Part shown: positions 37,318-45,248 of the stretch, one piece after another
Numbering within the stretch: the first letter of the stretch is position 1
Layout of the letters: every line of letters starts with the position of its first letter
The notes under the pieces: generated by a model
Databases searched by the model: none
Told to the model about the DNA's origin: nothing
The model's input: the letters and a program-made list of their open reading frames with translations, nothing else
Assembly: GCF_036408855.1 (NCBI RefSeq)
Contig: NZ_JAZGJQ010000002.1
Span: 248,001 to 312,000, forward strand
From: Olsenella_K absiana
Lineage (GTDB): Bacteria; Actinomycetota; Coriobacteriia; Coriobacteriales; Atopobiaceae
Direction: 5' to 3'
Length of the DNA stretch: 64,000 nt
Program-made: the position numbers and the translations under genes

Positions 37318-37797
37318 GTGTTCCGCAAGATGCGCAGGTTCAAGCAGCAGCTTTCCGACGAGCAGTGCGTCGAGGTCCTCAAGGGCGAGCACCGTGGCGT
37401 GCTCTCCGTCCTGGGCGACGACGGCTATCCCTACGGCGTGCCACTCGACCACTGGTACTGCGAGGAGGACGGCCACCTCTACTTCCACGGCGCCCGCGAG
37501 GGCCACAAGGTGGACGCCATCAGGTCCTGCGACAAGGCCTCCTACTGCGTGTTCGAGCAGGGGGTTCCCAACGAGAAGAAGCGCGGGCTCGACGTCCGCT
37601 GCGTAATCGCGTTCGGCCGGGTGCGCCTGGTGGACGACCCCGTCACCACGGAGCGCGTCTGCCGGGCGCTCTGCGAGGAGCTCTTCCCCGGCGATGGGGT
37701 GTACGCGGACACGGAGTTCGCCCACTCAGGCAAGGTCGTCCAATGCTTCGAGCTCGTGGTCGAGCACATGACCGGAAAGCTCGTGAACGAGTCGTAG
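37318..37797 (+). CDS. Pyridoxamine 5'-phosphate oxidase-like flavin-binding protein
   Basis: 159 residues of the split-barrel FMN-binding fold (NimA/PNPOx-like). It shows H-R-G-V-L-S-V-L-G-D-D-G-Y-P-Y-G-V-P, L-Y-F-H-G-A-R-E-G-H-K, and a V-I-A-F-G-R-V-R-L-V-D-D strand, as in nitroimidazole-resistance-type proteins. Activity is probably FMN- or heme-dependent reduction, substrate unknown. GTG start with GAGGAGG upstream. It stands 97 bp after lemA on the same strand. Confidence 0.87.
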   Translation: MFRKMRRFKQQLSDEQCVEVLKGEHRGVLSVLGDDGYPYGVPLDHWYCEEDGHLYFHGAREGHKVDAIRSCDKASYCVFEQGVPNEKKRGLDVRCVIAFGRVRLVDDPVTTERVCRALCEELFPGDGVYADTEFAHSGKVVQCFELVVEHMTGKLVNES

Positions 37798-37870
37798 CGC
37801 GAGTCCGGGCCTGCGTCCAGGCCTGCGCCGCGCCGCCTGCAGGCGGCCCTCGCCGGATCCAGCCACGTGA

Positions 37871-37908
37871 AGCGCGGCTCTGCCTCATCGCAGGGCCGCG
37901 CTCTTCTC
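37871..37908 (+). terminator. Hairpin terminator after the flavin-binding protein gene
   Basis: AGCGCGGC 37871-37878 pairs with GCCGCGCT 37895-37902, with inner TGC/GCA, and CTTCTC follows. The next gene is convergent. Confidence 0.55.
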
Positions 37909-37943
37909 GGCCGGCGCCTACCGCCGACGCCTGCCGCCGGCAC

Positions 37944-40900
37944 CTACCCGAAGTGCCGCTGCTCCTCGGATATGTCGAGGTTCACGTACGGGTCGCCGTC
38001 GCGGTCGTCGGGGTCGGGCAGGCGCGGGTGGCGCTTTCGCACCGCATGCACGATGGCCACCGCGACGAGGGTGCCTGCGATGCCGTCGATGAGCGAGATC
38101 CCAATGAGCACGTAGGACGCGCGACTTACCTTGAGCGGCCGCTCGAGCCGCTCGGTGCCCTCCGCCTGCGCCAGCGCATTGTAGGTGAGGTTCGTGGCGC
38201 GCGCGTTGAGCCAGACGTAGACCACGTCCTTGGTGGCGCGCCTCAGGTTCTCGTTGAACTTCTCCGTGGTGGTGGACCCCGCGAAAGAGCCGTTGCGGAA
38301 GACGCCGTCCATGTAGAGGTCGCCTCCGGCCATGAGCATCTGGTAGGCGTTCATGTACTGCTGGTGGTCGCAGTAGTCCGTGATCACGCTGCCTCTGAAG
38401 CCCCACTCGCCGCGCAGGACGTCGGTGAGCAGCGCCTCGTTGCCGCCGGTCCACGTGGCGCCGAGGCGATTGTAGGAGCTCATGATCCCCGTGGCTCCGT
38501 AACGCTCGACCGCGATCTCGAACGGCCTGAGGTAGAGCTCACGCAGGCTCTGCTCCGTGAGCCAGGTGTAGAGGGAGTCGCGGTAGGAGTCCTGCTCGTT
38601 CAGGACCAGGTGCTTCATGTAGCAGAAGGTGCCGGCCTCGCGCGAGCCAGCCGATATCTCACCGCCCATCAGGCCGGAGACCAGCGGATCCTCCGAGAAG
38701 TACTCGTAGTTGCGCCCGCCCAGGGGCGAGCGGTGCAGGTTGGTGGAGGGCGCGTACCAGCCGTCAATGCCGAGGTCGGCGCACTCCATGCCCACCTGCC
38801 GGCCGTACTCGCGCGCGAGGTCGGTGTTCCAGGTCTGCGCGAGCGTCGTTGGGTTGGGATAGCCCACGCCACTCGTGAGCTGGTGGAACGAGGCCGCCTG
38901 CGAGGACCCGTCGAGGTCCTTGGTGCGCGGCTTGCCCACTTGGGAGATGGCACCGGAGTTGGAGTAGCCGTGGAGCACGATCCGCTCCATGTCTGACTTC
39001 GAGATCCTGTCGAGCAGCGTGTCCCAGCGCGGGTCGTCATAGTTGAGCCCCAGCTCGCGGCCGAAGTCGGTAATCTCGCCAGTCGCGGCGTCGCTCAGGA
39101 GCATGCTCTGCGACGACACGGCCGAGGCCGAGGTGGCCGCGTCGCCCACCTCGGCACCACCGTCGTAGGCGCTGGCGTCGAAGAGGTTGTGCTCGATGAG
39201 CGCATCGGACATCCAGCGGTTCGCGGCCGCCTCGGGGAAGGTCCCCCGGAAGTCCGCGCGGGAGAGGTAGGGTATCCGCCCCTCGGTGGTGGAGCCGTCG
39301 ATGGAGAAGCCGTCGGAGGCCGCGTCGCCCGTGAAGCGGTTGGCGACCGTGGCGCCGGTGTGAGCGTCCTCCTCGCACAGGATGCCGTCGTCGAGCGTGT
39401 AGGTCACCCGCGCGTGGTCGCAGTCCGCCAGCGTGTGCGCGTCGCGCTTGAGCTCGAGCACGTACTGGCCGGGCTCCAGCTCGTAGCCGGCGAACCCGTT
39501 GCCGTTGGCGTCGTAGCAGTCGTAGGAGGCCATGTCGTCGGCCGAGAAGGACAGCGTCACGTCCTGGCTCTCGCCCGGGCCGAGCTCCTTGGTCTTCGCA
39601 AAGGCGGCCAGCACCGTCGAGGGCTTCTCGATCCCTCCCCTGGTATAGGGCGCCGTGTAGTAGAGCTGCACCACGTCACGGCCGGCGACCTGCCCGGTGT
39701 TGGTGACGCGCACCGTGTAGGAGAAGGTCGTGGACCTGTCGAAGCCGAACTCCGGCGAGGGGCTCGTGCTCACGACCCTCCAGTCGAAGGTGGTGTAGGA
39801 CAGCCCGTAGCCGAAGGGGTACTGCACCACGCCGTCGTAGCCCCCTCCGTGCTCGTTGGCGACGTCGTCCCAGAAGCCCTCGGCGTCCGCCGTCTCGTAC
39901 CAGCGGTAGCCCACGTAGACGCCCTCGCGGTAGTCCACGAAGCGCGCGGTCGAGTAGGTCTCGGAGGTCCCCACGTTCACGTTCTGCGTACCGTTGGCCG
40001 GGTAGACGCCGAAGGAGTTGGTGTAGGCACCCTCGCCGTCGGCACCGGAGTTGGCCCAGCTCGCGGCAGTGGAGAAGTCGTAGGCGTAGGTGTCGACCGT
40101 GCGTCCCGAGGGGTTGGTCTCGCCATAGAGCACGCTACAGACCTCGCTGGCGGCGTACTGGCCGGTCGTACCGCACAGCAGCGCCGCGTCGATGCCCGGG
40201 ATGGTCTCGAGCTGGCCGAGCGCCATGGTGTTGGTGGAGTTGACCACCACGATCACGTGCTCGAAGTTGGCGCCCACGTAGGTGAGGAGGTGCTCCTCCT
40301 CGGGAGAGAGCTCCAGGTAGCTGCGGGCATAGAGCTTGGGCGTGCCGGTCTTGTCGGTCACGCGGTACTGGCGGGTCGGGCAGTCGATGCTCTCGCCGGC
40401 CTGCCGTCCGATGACCACGATCGCGGTGTCCGAGTAGGCCTTGGCGTCGTCCAGAATCTTCTGGGTGTAGAAGCTCTTGTCGTAGACGTCCGGCTCGTAG
40501 AGGCGGCAGAACTCGTAGTCGTGCGTGCCGAGGGTACCCTCGGACTGGTACGGCCGCGTCGGCTTGAAGTCACGGTACATCGCCGCGAGCTCCTCGTTGT
40601 ACGAGACGCCGTCGTCCACCAGGGCGTCGAGCAGGCCCTTCACGTCGCCGGAGACGCCGCCGGAGCCGGATCCCCCGCCGATCCACTGCGTGGATGACCA
40701 GCCGAAGACGTTGACCTTGCTCACCGAGCGCGAGAGCGGCAGGGTCTGATCCTCGTTGCGGAGAAGGACGATTCCCTCGTCCTCGATCCGCTTGGCGAGC
40801 TGGACGCCACGGGCGGTCTGGGCTCGCGCGTCCTGCTCGGAGACCTCGATCTTGTCGTTGGAGAGGAACGACTCCGCCGTCTCGCCAAAGAGGACGGCCG

Positions 40901-41033
40901 CGACGTTGGCGGCCACGACCAGGCCGGCAGCCGCGACGCAGGCGCCGATGCGCAGTGCCTTGCGCGCCTTGAGCGCACGGGGGCCGAGCGGCTTCTTCTC
41001 GCGACGCGCGCGATGGCCTGGTATGTGCAGCAT
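37944..41033 (-). CDS. Membrane-anchored, domain-permuted glycoside hydrolase family 3 protein
   Basis: 1029 residues. An N-terminal helix (about 27-49) comes first, then the GH3 C-terminal-type domain (G-I-V-L-L-R-N-E-D-Q-T-L-P-L), a fibronectin-III-like domain around Y-P-F-G-Y-G-L-S-Y-T-T-F, and last the TIM-barrel domain with M-K-H-L-V-L-N and the nucleophile Asp in V-I-T-D-Y-C-D. This C-before-N order is known in some gut GH3 beta-glucosidases. A second helix (about 985-1012) precedes a charged tail, so both ends are membrane-anchored, with the enzyme probably outside. Substrate unknown. GGAGAGGAC precedes the ATG. Confidence 0.9.
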   Translation of the reverse strand: MLHIPGHRARREKKPLGPRALKARKALRIGACVAAAGLVVAANVAAVLFGETAESFLSNDKIEVSEQDARAQTARGVQLAKRIEDEGIVLLRNEDQTLPLSRSVSKVNVFGWSSTQWIGGGSGSGGVSGDVKGLLDALVDDGVSYNEELAAMYRDFKPTRPYQSEGTLGTHDYEFCRLYEPDVYDKSFYTQKILDDAKAYSDTAIVVIGRQAGESIDCPTRQYRVTDKTGTPKLYARSYLELSPEEEHLLTYVGANFEHVIVVVNSTNTMALGQLETIPGIDAALLCGTTGQYAASEVCSVLYGETNPSGRTVDTYAYDFSTAASWANSGADGEGAYTNSFGVYPANGTQNVNVGTSETYSTARFVDYREGVYVGYRWYETADAEGFWDDVANEHGGGYDGVVQYPFGYGLSYTTFDWRVVSTSPSPEFGFDRSTTFSYTVRVTNTGQVAGRDVVQLYYTAPYTRGGIEKPSTVLAAFAKTKELGPGESQDVTLSFSADDMASYDCYDANGNGFAGYELEPGQYVLELKRDAHTLADCDHARVTYTLDDGILCEEDAHTGATVANRFTGDAASDGFSIDGSTTEGRIPYLSRADFRGTFPEAAANRWMSDALIEHNLFDASAYDGGAEVGDAATSASAVSSQSMLLSDAATGEITDFGRELGLNYDDPRWDTLLDRISKSDMERIVLHGYSNSGAISQVGKPRTKDLDGSSQAASFHQLTSGVGYPNPTTLAQTWNTDLAREYGRQVGMECADLGIDGWYAPSTNLHRSPLGGRNYEYFSEDPLVSGLMGGEISAGSREAGTFCYMKHLVLNEQDSYRDSLYTWLTEQSLRELYLRPFEIAVERYGATGIMSSYNRLGATWTGGNEALLTDVLRGEWGFRGSVITDYCDHQQYMNAYQMLMAGGDLYMDGVFRNGSFAGSTTTEKFNENLRRATKDVVYVWLNARATNLTYNALAQAEGTERLERPLKVSRASYVLIGISLIDGIAGTLVAVAIVHAVRKRHPRLPDPDDRDGDPYVNLDISEEQRHFG

Positions 41034-41110
41034 GTCCTCTCCTGCCTGGTCGCTCTGCCGCGAGGGGCGCGGTCCGGGGGTGCGTCAGCTCATCCGCCGC
41101 CCGAGCGCGG

Positions 41111-42268
41111 CTACTTGCTCGCCTTCTTGTACTCGTCCAGGAACGCGCCGAACATGCCATGGGTCTTGCCCAGCTGCTTGCCGATGTCGCGCGCGATCCT
41201 GTCGGTGTCGACGGGCTTCTTCTCTGCCGCGGGCTTGGGCCTTGCGGCAGGGGTGTCTGCGCCAGCGGTGGGCCTGCCGTCGGCAGCGGCGGCACCGGCG
41301 GCTGCGGCGGCGCCGTCGGCGGGCTTGCCGGCTGCGGCGGTGCCGGCAGGCGTGCCAGCGGTGGGCCTGTCGGCTGCGACGGCGCCGGGGGCGGGCTTGC
41401 CTGGGGTCTCGACCCCCTCGAGCTCGCTCACGGGAACGAAGGTGCGCAGTCCCTCGGACTGCCCCTCGAGGCGGCCGGCCTCTTCGTCCGCCGGCTCGCA
41501 GACGACGCCCTTGACCTCCTGCATCGGCGGCTGCGGCAGCGGCTCGGGATCGTCGTCGGCCGTCGCCTCCTTCACGGCCTGCTGGGCCTTGCCGATCAGC
41601 CGCCCCAGCCCGTAGGCGCCCTTCTCCGCCGCGGTGCCCGCGACCTTGCCGATCTTCTCGCCCGCGGCCTTGCCCTGGATCTTGGCCTTGGCGTAGCCCT
41701 CGCCCGCCTTCGCGGCAAGCCCACCGTCCAGCTCGAGGTGGGCGGCCTCGTCGGCCACGATCATGCAGCCCTTGCTGTAGCCCCTGAGCATGCCGAGCGG
41801 AATCTCGACGTTGCCCACGAGAGACTCAGAGAGCCCGCCGTCCCCCACGAAGAAGAGCGAGACCAGGCCCGTCTTCGCGTCGAACTCGACGTCGCCGACC
41901 CAGCCCAGCTCGTGGCCGTCGACGGTCTTGGCGTCCATGCCCTCCCAGATGAGGCACTTCTCCCACGCAAGGCCGAGGCGCGCGCGAGCCTTGTCGTCCA
42001 TGCCGTCCGCGCGCGAGACCACCAGTCCCAGGTCGTTTACCACGAAGGAGTCGAGTGCGAGAAAGACGTCGGGCCGCTTGACCATGCCCGCGATGTCGGG
42101 CCGACGGACCATGAAGCCCACCACGTGGCTGCCGTCGGGCGAGAAGACCGTCTGGTGAATCTTGCCGACCTTGGACATCGAGCGGCGGTCGAGCTCCTCG
42201 AGCTCGCCGGTCGCCTTCTTCTTGGGCTCGAAGACCACCATCTTGCGGAGCTGGCTGATTCTTAGCAC
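41111..42268 (-). CDS. PRC-barrel domain protein with Ala/Pro/Gly-rich tail
   Basis: 385 residues. Two PRC-barrel-like segments are suggested: residues 1-90 (V-G-K-I-H-Q-T-V-F-S-P-D-G ... V-G-F-M-V-R-R-P) and 95-180 (L-G-W-V-G-D-V-E-F-D ... G-L-V-S-L-F-F-V). Residues about 185-230 are helical and positively charged. Residues 270-350 are low-complexity, and the last 35 (I-A-R-D-I-G-K-Q-L-G-K-T) again look structured. PRC barrels occur in RNA-processing and photosynthetic proteins; the role here is unknown. It lies 77 bp upstream of the GH3 gene on the same strand's far side. Confidence 0.75.
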   Translation of the reverse strand: MLRISQLRKMVVFEPKKKATGELEELDRRSMSKVGKIHQTVFSPDGSHVVGFMVRRPDIAGMVKRPDVFLALDSFVVNDLGLVVSRADGMDDKARARLGLAWEKCLIWEGMDAKTVDGHELGWVGDVEFDAKTGLVSLFFVGDGGLSESLVGNVEIPLGMLRGYSKGCMIVADEAAHLELDGGLAAKAGEGYAKAKIQGKAAGEKIGKVAGTAAEKGAYGLGRLIGKAQQAVKEATADDDPEPLPQPPMQEVKGVVCEPADEEAGRLEGQSEGLRTFVPVSELEGVETPGKPAPGAVAADRPTAGTPAGTAAAGKPADGAAAAAGAAAADGRPTAGADTPAARPKPAAEKKPVDTDRIARDIGKQLGKTHGMFGAFLDEYKKASK

Positions 42269-42360
42269 GTACCTCTCCCTCGTCGTGTCGTCCGGCCGAA
42301 CGTAACCCGCGGCGCCCCAGCGCGCCTCGTCGGGACTCGCGGAAACTCACTGAATACTAT

Positions 42361-42388
42361 GGGGGTGCCGCCAGCCGGCGACACCCCC
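42361..42388 (-). terminator. Hairpin downstream of the YtxH-like gene
   Basis: GGGGGTG 42361-42367 pairs with CACCCCC 42382-42388, with an inner GCC/GGC pair. On the minus strand ATAGTATTC follows. It is 70 bp past the ytxH stop. Confidence 0.6.
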
Positions 42389-42458
42389 AGCATTCTCCCT
42401 TATGCGCGTGCGCCTCGTGCCGCCCACTCGCACCTTCGGCGAATCCGGCTGCCGCCCG

Positions 42459-42860
42459 CTACTTCTCCGCCGCGTCGTCCCCGGCGGGCTCGGCAGGCTC
42501 CTCGGTGACGGGGACGACGGTCGGCTCGGCCGCGGGCTCGGCCGCATCCACCTGCGTCGCGGAGGCGTGGGCGAGCGACTCGCGGAGCTGGTCCATGCGC
42601 TCGCGGGCGAGGTCGACCTTGGCGCGCAGCTCGTCGGTCGTGGCGTCCATGCTCGGCCTGACGTCGTTGATCTTGCCGGTGACCGCCTGCGAGCCGCGCT
42701 CGTAGGTGTCGACCGCGGAGTCCCAGGCGTCGTTCATGGCGTCGGCCGCCATGGCACGGCTCTCGGCACCGGAGCGCGGGGCCAACATGACGCCGGCCAC
42801 GAAACCAGCAGCCGCGCCCGCAAGTCCACCTACGAATACACCAGTTGAAAACTTGCTCAT
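42459..42860 (-). CDS. YtxH-domain small membrane protein
   Basis: 133 residues. The N-terminus is a Gly/Ala-rich helix (F-V-G-G-L-A-G-A-A-A-G-F-V-A-G-V-M-L-A-P-R-S-G) ending in the L-A-P-x-S-G signature of YtxH proteins. An amphipathic, apolipoprotein-like helical region and an acidic Pro/Glu/Ala tail follow. This family is linked to general stress in Firmicutes. AGGATCTC precedes the ATG. Confidence 0.85.
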   Translation of the reverse strand: MSKFSTGVFVGGLAGAAAGFVAGVMLAPRSGAESRAMAADAMNDAWDSAVDTYERGSQAVTGKINDVRPSMDATTDELRAKVDLARERMDQLRESLAHASATQVDAAEPAAEPTVVPVTEEPAEPAGDDAAEK

Positions 42861-42978
42861 GAGATCCTCCTGCCAACAGGTTAATCACATCAGGCGCGAG
42901 CAGAGCCACGCCCCGCATAGGTAGAAGTATACCCGTGAGGTTAGAACCCACGCCATTCTTTTGGCGAGGTGCGGGGCG

Positions 42979-43665
42979 CTAGAGCACCTTGTACGACATG
43001 GAGGGCCCGCGGTCGGGAAGGTCTTCGTCCGCAGGCTCGTCGTAGTCGGGCTCGCCGTAGGCGTAGCCGTCGCCTGCGTAGCCGTCTTCGGCGCCCGAGC
43101 CGTCGGACGCCTCGGGCGCGCCCGCGTCGGCGGCGCCATCGGCTCCCCCGACCGGCGCGTCGAGGCCATCAGGCTCCTGCTCGCCAGGCGCGACGAGCCC
43201 CGAGACCAGGCTCACGAGGCCCGCGACCGTGGCGTCGACGTCCGGCACCGGCGCACCGCCACCCGCGAAGGCCCAGTTCACGAGCCACACGGCGCTCGAG
43301 AGCGCCCCGGCCACCAGGGCGTCGTCTGGGCAGGCGAGCTGGACGTCGTAGAGGCGCCTCGGCTCGTCGACCAGCCAGGTGCGGCCCACGGAGACGTCGC
43401 CGGCCAGGTTGGTGCGCGCGAGCAGCTCGATGGTGACGTGCTCGAGCAGGTGCGCGACCTCCGTGTCGCCCATCACGTCGCGGAAGACGGTGCCGCCGTC
43501 GCCCATGCAGGCCTGGTCCACGATGCTCGGCATGAGGTTGTAGATGCGGGTCGTCGCCTCGAGGTCCTCGGAAGTGTAGAGGGGGCCGTCCGGAGCGACC
43601 TGGACCGTCGCCGTGAGGTACTGCGCGCCGACGACCACCTTGCGTATCACTATGAGCTGTGCCAT
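42979..43665 (-). CDS. Protein with cyanophycin-synthetase N-terminal-like region and acidic tail
   Basis: 228 residues. The segment R-I-Y-N-L-M-P-S-I-V with later D-T-E-V-A-H-L-L-E-H-V-T-I-E-L-L resembles the H-x-x-E-H-V-A-L-E-L-Q helix in the N-terminal domain of cyanophycin synthetases, but no ATP-grasp or Mur ligase domain follows. Residues about 150-228 are acidic and low-complexity with Tyr, Asp and Pro. Function unknown; possible binding partner or remnant. Start ATG 43665 has GGAG upstream. Confidence 0.7.
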   Translation of the reverse strand: MAQLIVIRKVVVGAQYLTATVQVAPDGPLYTSEDLEATTRIYNLMPSIVDQACMGDGGTVFRDVMGDTEVAHLLEHVTIELLARTNLAGDVSVGRTWLVDEPRRLYDVQLACPDDALVAGALSSAVWLVNWAFAGGGAPVPDVDATVAGLVSLVSGLVAPGEQEPDGLDAPVGGADGAADAGAPEASDGSGAEDGYAGDGYAYGEPDYDEPADEDLPDRGPSMSYKVL

Positions 43666-43741
43666 CGGGCGAGCTCCTCTCCTGGCAGCGGACGTCCGGG
43701 CCCTGCGTCCCGGGTACCCCGCCATTATAGGTAACCGCGCG

Positions 43742-45073
43742 CTAGTCGACGTCCTTCTCGCCCGCGGCGTCCGGTCCCTGGTCCGCCTCGGGCTCCGGCG
43801 CCGTCACGCGCAGCATCGCGATGCGCCGGCCGCGCATGCTCTGGATGCGGAAGTGGTACCCGTCCTTCTCGAACACGTCGCCAGGGTGCGGCACGCTGTC
43901 CGCGAGCTCGAAGACGAAGCCGCCGATGGTCTCGTACTCCTCGTTGTCCTCGATGGGCCAGCCCAGCTCGATGGCGTCGTCGATGGAGTAGCGGCCGTCC
44001 ACGAGCCACTCGCGCTCGCCGATCTTGGTGAGGTACTTGTTGTCCGGGTCGAACTCGTCCTCGATCTCTCCCACGATCTCCTCGACGATGTCCTCGATCG
44101 TGATGATGCCGGCCGTGCCGCCGTACTCGTCCACCACGATGACCATCTGGTCGTGGCTCGTCTTCATCTCCTGCAGCAGCGGGATGATGTCCTTGGTGTC
44201 GGGCACGAAGCTCGCGTCACGCACGAACCTGCGGATCGGCAGGGCGCCGGCCCCGTCCTCCAGAATCGGGGTGATGAGGTCCTTGATGTGGGCGATGCCT
44301 ACGATCCTGTCGACGTCGTCGTGGTAGACCGGGATGCGCGAGAAGCCCGTCTGACGCATCTTGTCGAGCACCTCGCGGGCGCTCTCCGTGTCCTCGACCG
44401 CCGTCATGTCCACGCGCGGGATCATGACCTCGCGCGCGATGGTGTCGCCCAGGTCGATGACCTCGTGGATCATGGACTTCTCCTCGTCGGAGAGGTCCTC
44501 CGAGTCCTTGACCATGTAGCGGATCTCGTCCTCGCTGACCTCGTTGCGGTCCTCGGTGGTCTTCACGTGCAGGAGCCTCGCGAGGCCGTTCGCGCTGGCG
44601 GAGGTGAGCCACACGAGCGGGCGGGCGACGGTCGCGAAGGTCTTGAGTGGGCCTGCGACGCGCTTGGCCACGCTCTCGGCGTCGGCCATGGCCATCCGCT
44701 TGGGCACGAGCTCGCCCACCACGATGGAGAAGTACGAGACGATCAGGGTGATAACGATGGGCGCGAGGGTGGCCGCCAGGGAGACCGACATTCCCCGCGA
44801 GACCATCCACGCAGCGAAGGGCTCAGAGAGGTTCGTCGCGGCGAACGCCGAGGAGGCGAAGCCCACGAGCGTGATGGCGACCTGGATCGCGGCGAGCGCG
44901 GCGTCGGGGTTCTCGCTCATACCGGCGGCGACGGCCGCCCTGCGGTCGCCCTCCTCGGCATCGTGATCGAGTAGCACCTTCTTCGCTGTCGAGATCGCCA
45001 TCTCGGACATCGAGAAATAGCCGTTGACGATGGTGAGCAGGATGGTGACGATGATGCTGAGTGCTATGTCCAT
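43742..45073 (-). CDS. CNNM/CorC family transporter with CBS domains
   Basis: 443 residues. The CNNM transmembrane domain (1-190) has several helices and G-Y-F-S-M-S-E-M-A-I-S-T-A and S-Y-F-S-I-V-V-G-E-L-V-P-K-R. Two CBS domains follow (about 205-335: V-M-I-P-R-V-D-M and I-V-V-D-E-Y-G-G-T-A-G-I), then the CorC-HlyC domain (I-G-G-F-V-F and H-F-R-I). The family is implicated in Mg2+ or other cation export, with older 'hemolysin' labels. The last residues are G-E-K-D-V-D, encoded through an exact GGCGAGAAGGAC ending 6 nt before the stop codon. Confidence 0.92.
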   Translation of the reverse strand: MDIALSIIVTILLTIVNGYFSMSEMAISTAKKVLLDHDAEEGDRRAAVAAGMSENPDAALAAIQVAITLVGFASSAFAATNLSEPFAAWMVSRGMSVSLAATLAPIVITLIVSYFSIVVGELVPKRMAMADAESVAKRVAGPLKTFATVARPLVWLTSASANGLARLLHVKTTEDRNEVSEDEIRYMVKDSEDLSDEEKSMIHEVIDLGDTIAREVMIPRVDMTAVEDTESAREVLDKMRQTGFSRIPVYHDDVDRIVGIAHIKDLITPILEDGAGALPIRRFVRDASFVPDTKDIIPLLQEMKTSHDQMVIVVDEYGGTAGIITIEDIVEEIVGEIEDEFDPDNKYLTKIGEREWLVDGRYSIDDAIELGWPIEDNEEYETIGGFVFELADSVPHPGDVFEKDGYHFRIQSMRGRRIAMLRVTAPEPEADQGPDAAGEKDVD

Positions 45074-45248
45074 GCGCTAAGGCGCAACCTCCTATTGGGC
45101 CCCGCCGCGCGGGCGCCCACGCGGGCCGTGCCCCGCGCGGGCGCCCATGCCCGCGGCCCTCGGCGCTCCCTCTCAGGTCACGCCGGCACACGTCCCTTTT
45201 TCTTGGAAAGAGTCTACCAGAGCGCGCACCCGGCCGCGGCGACGCCCC

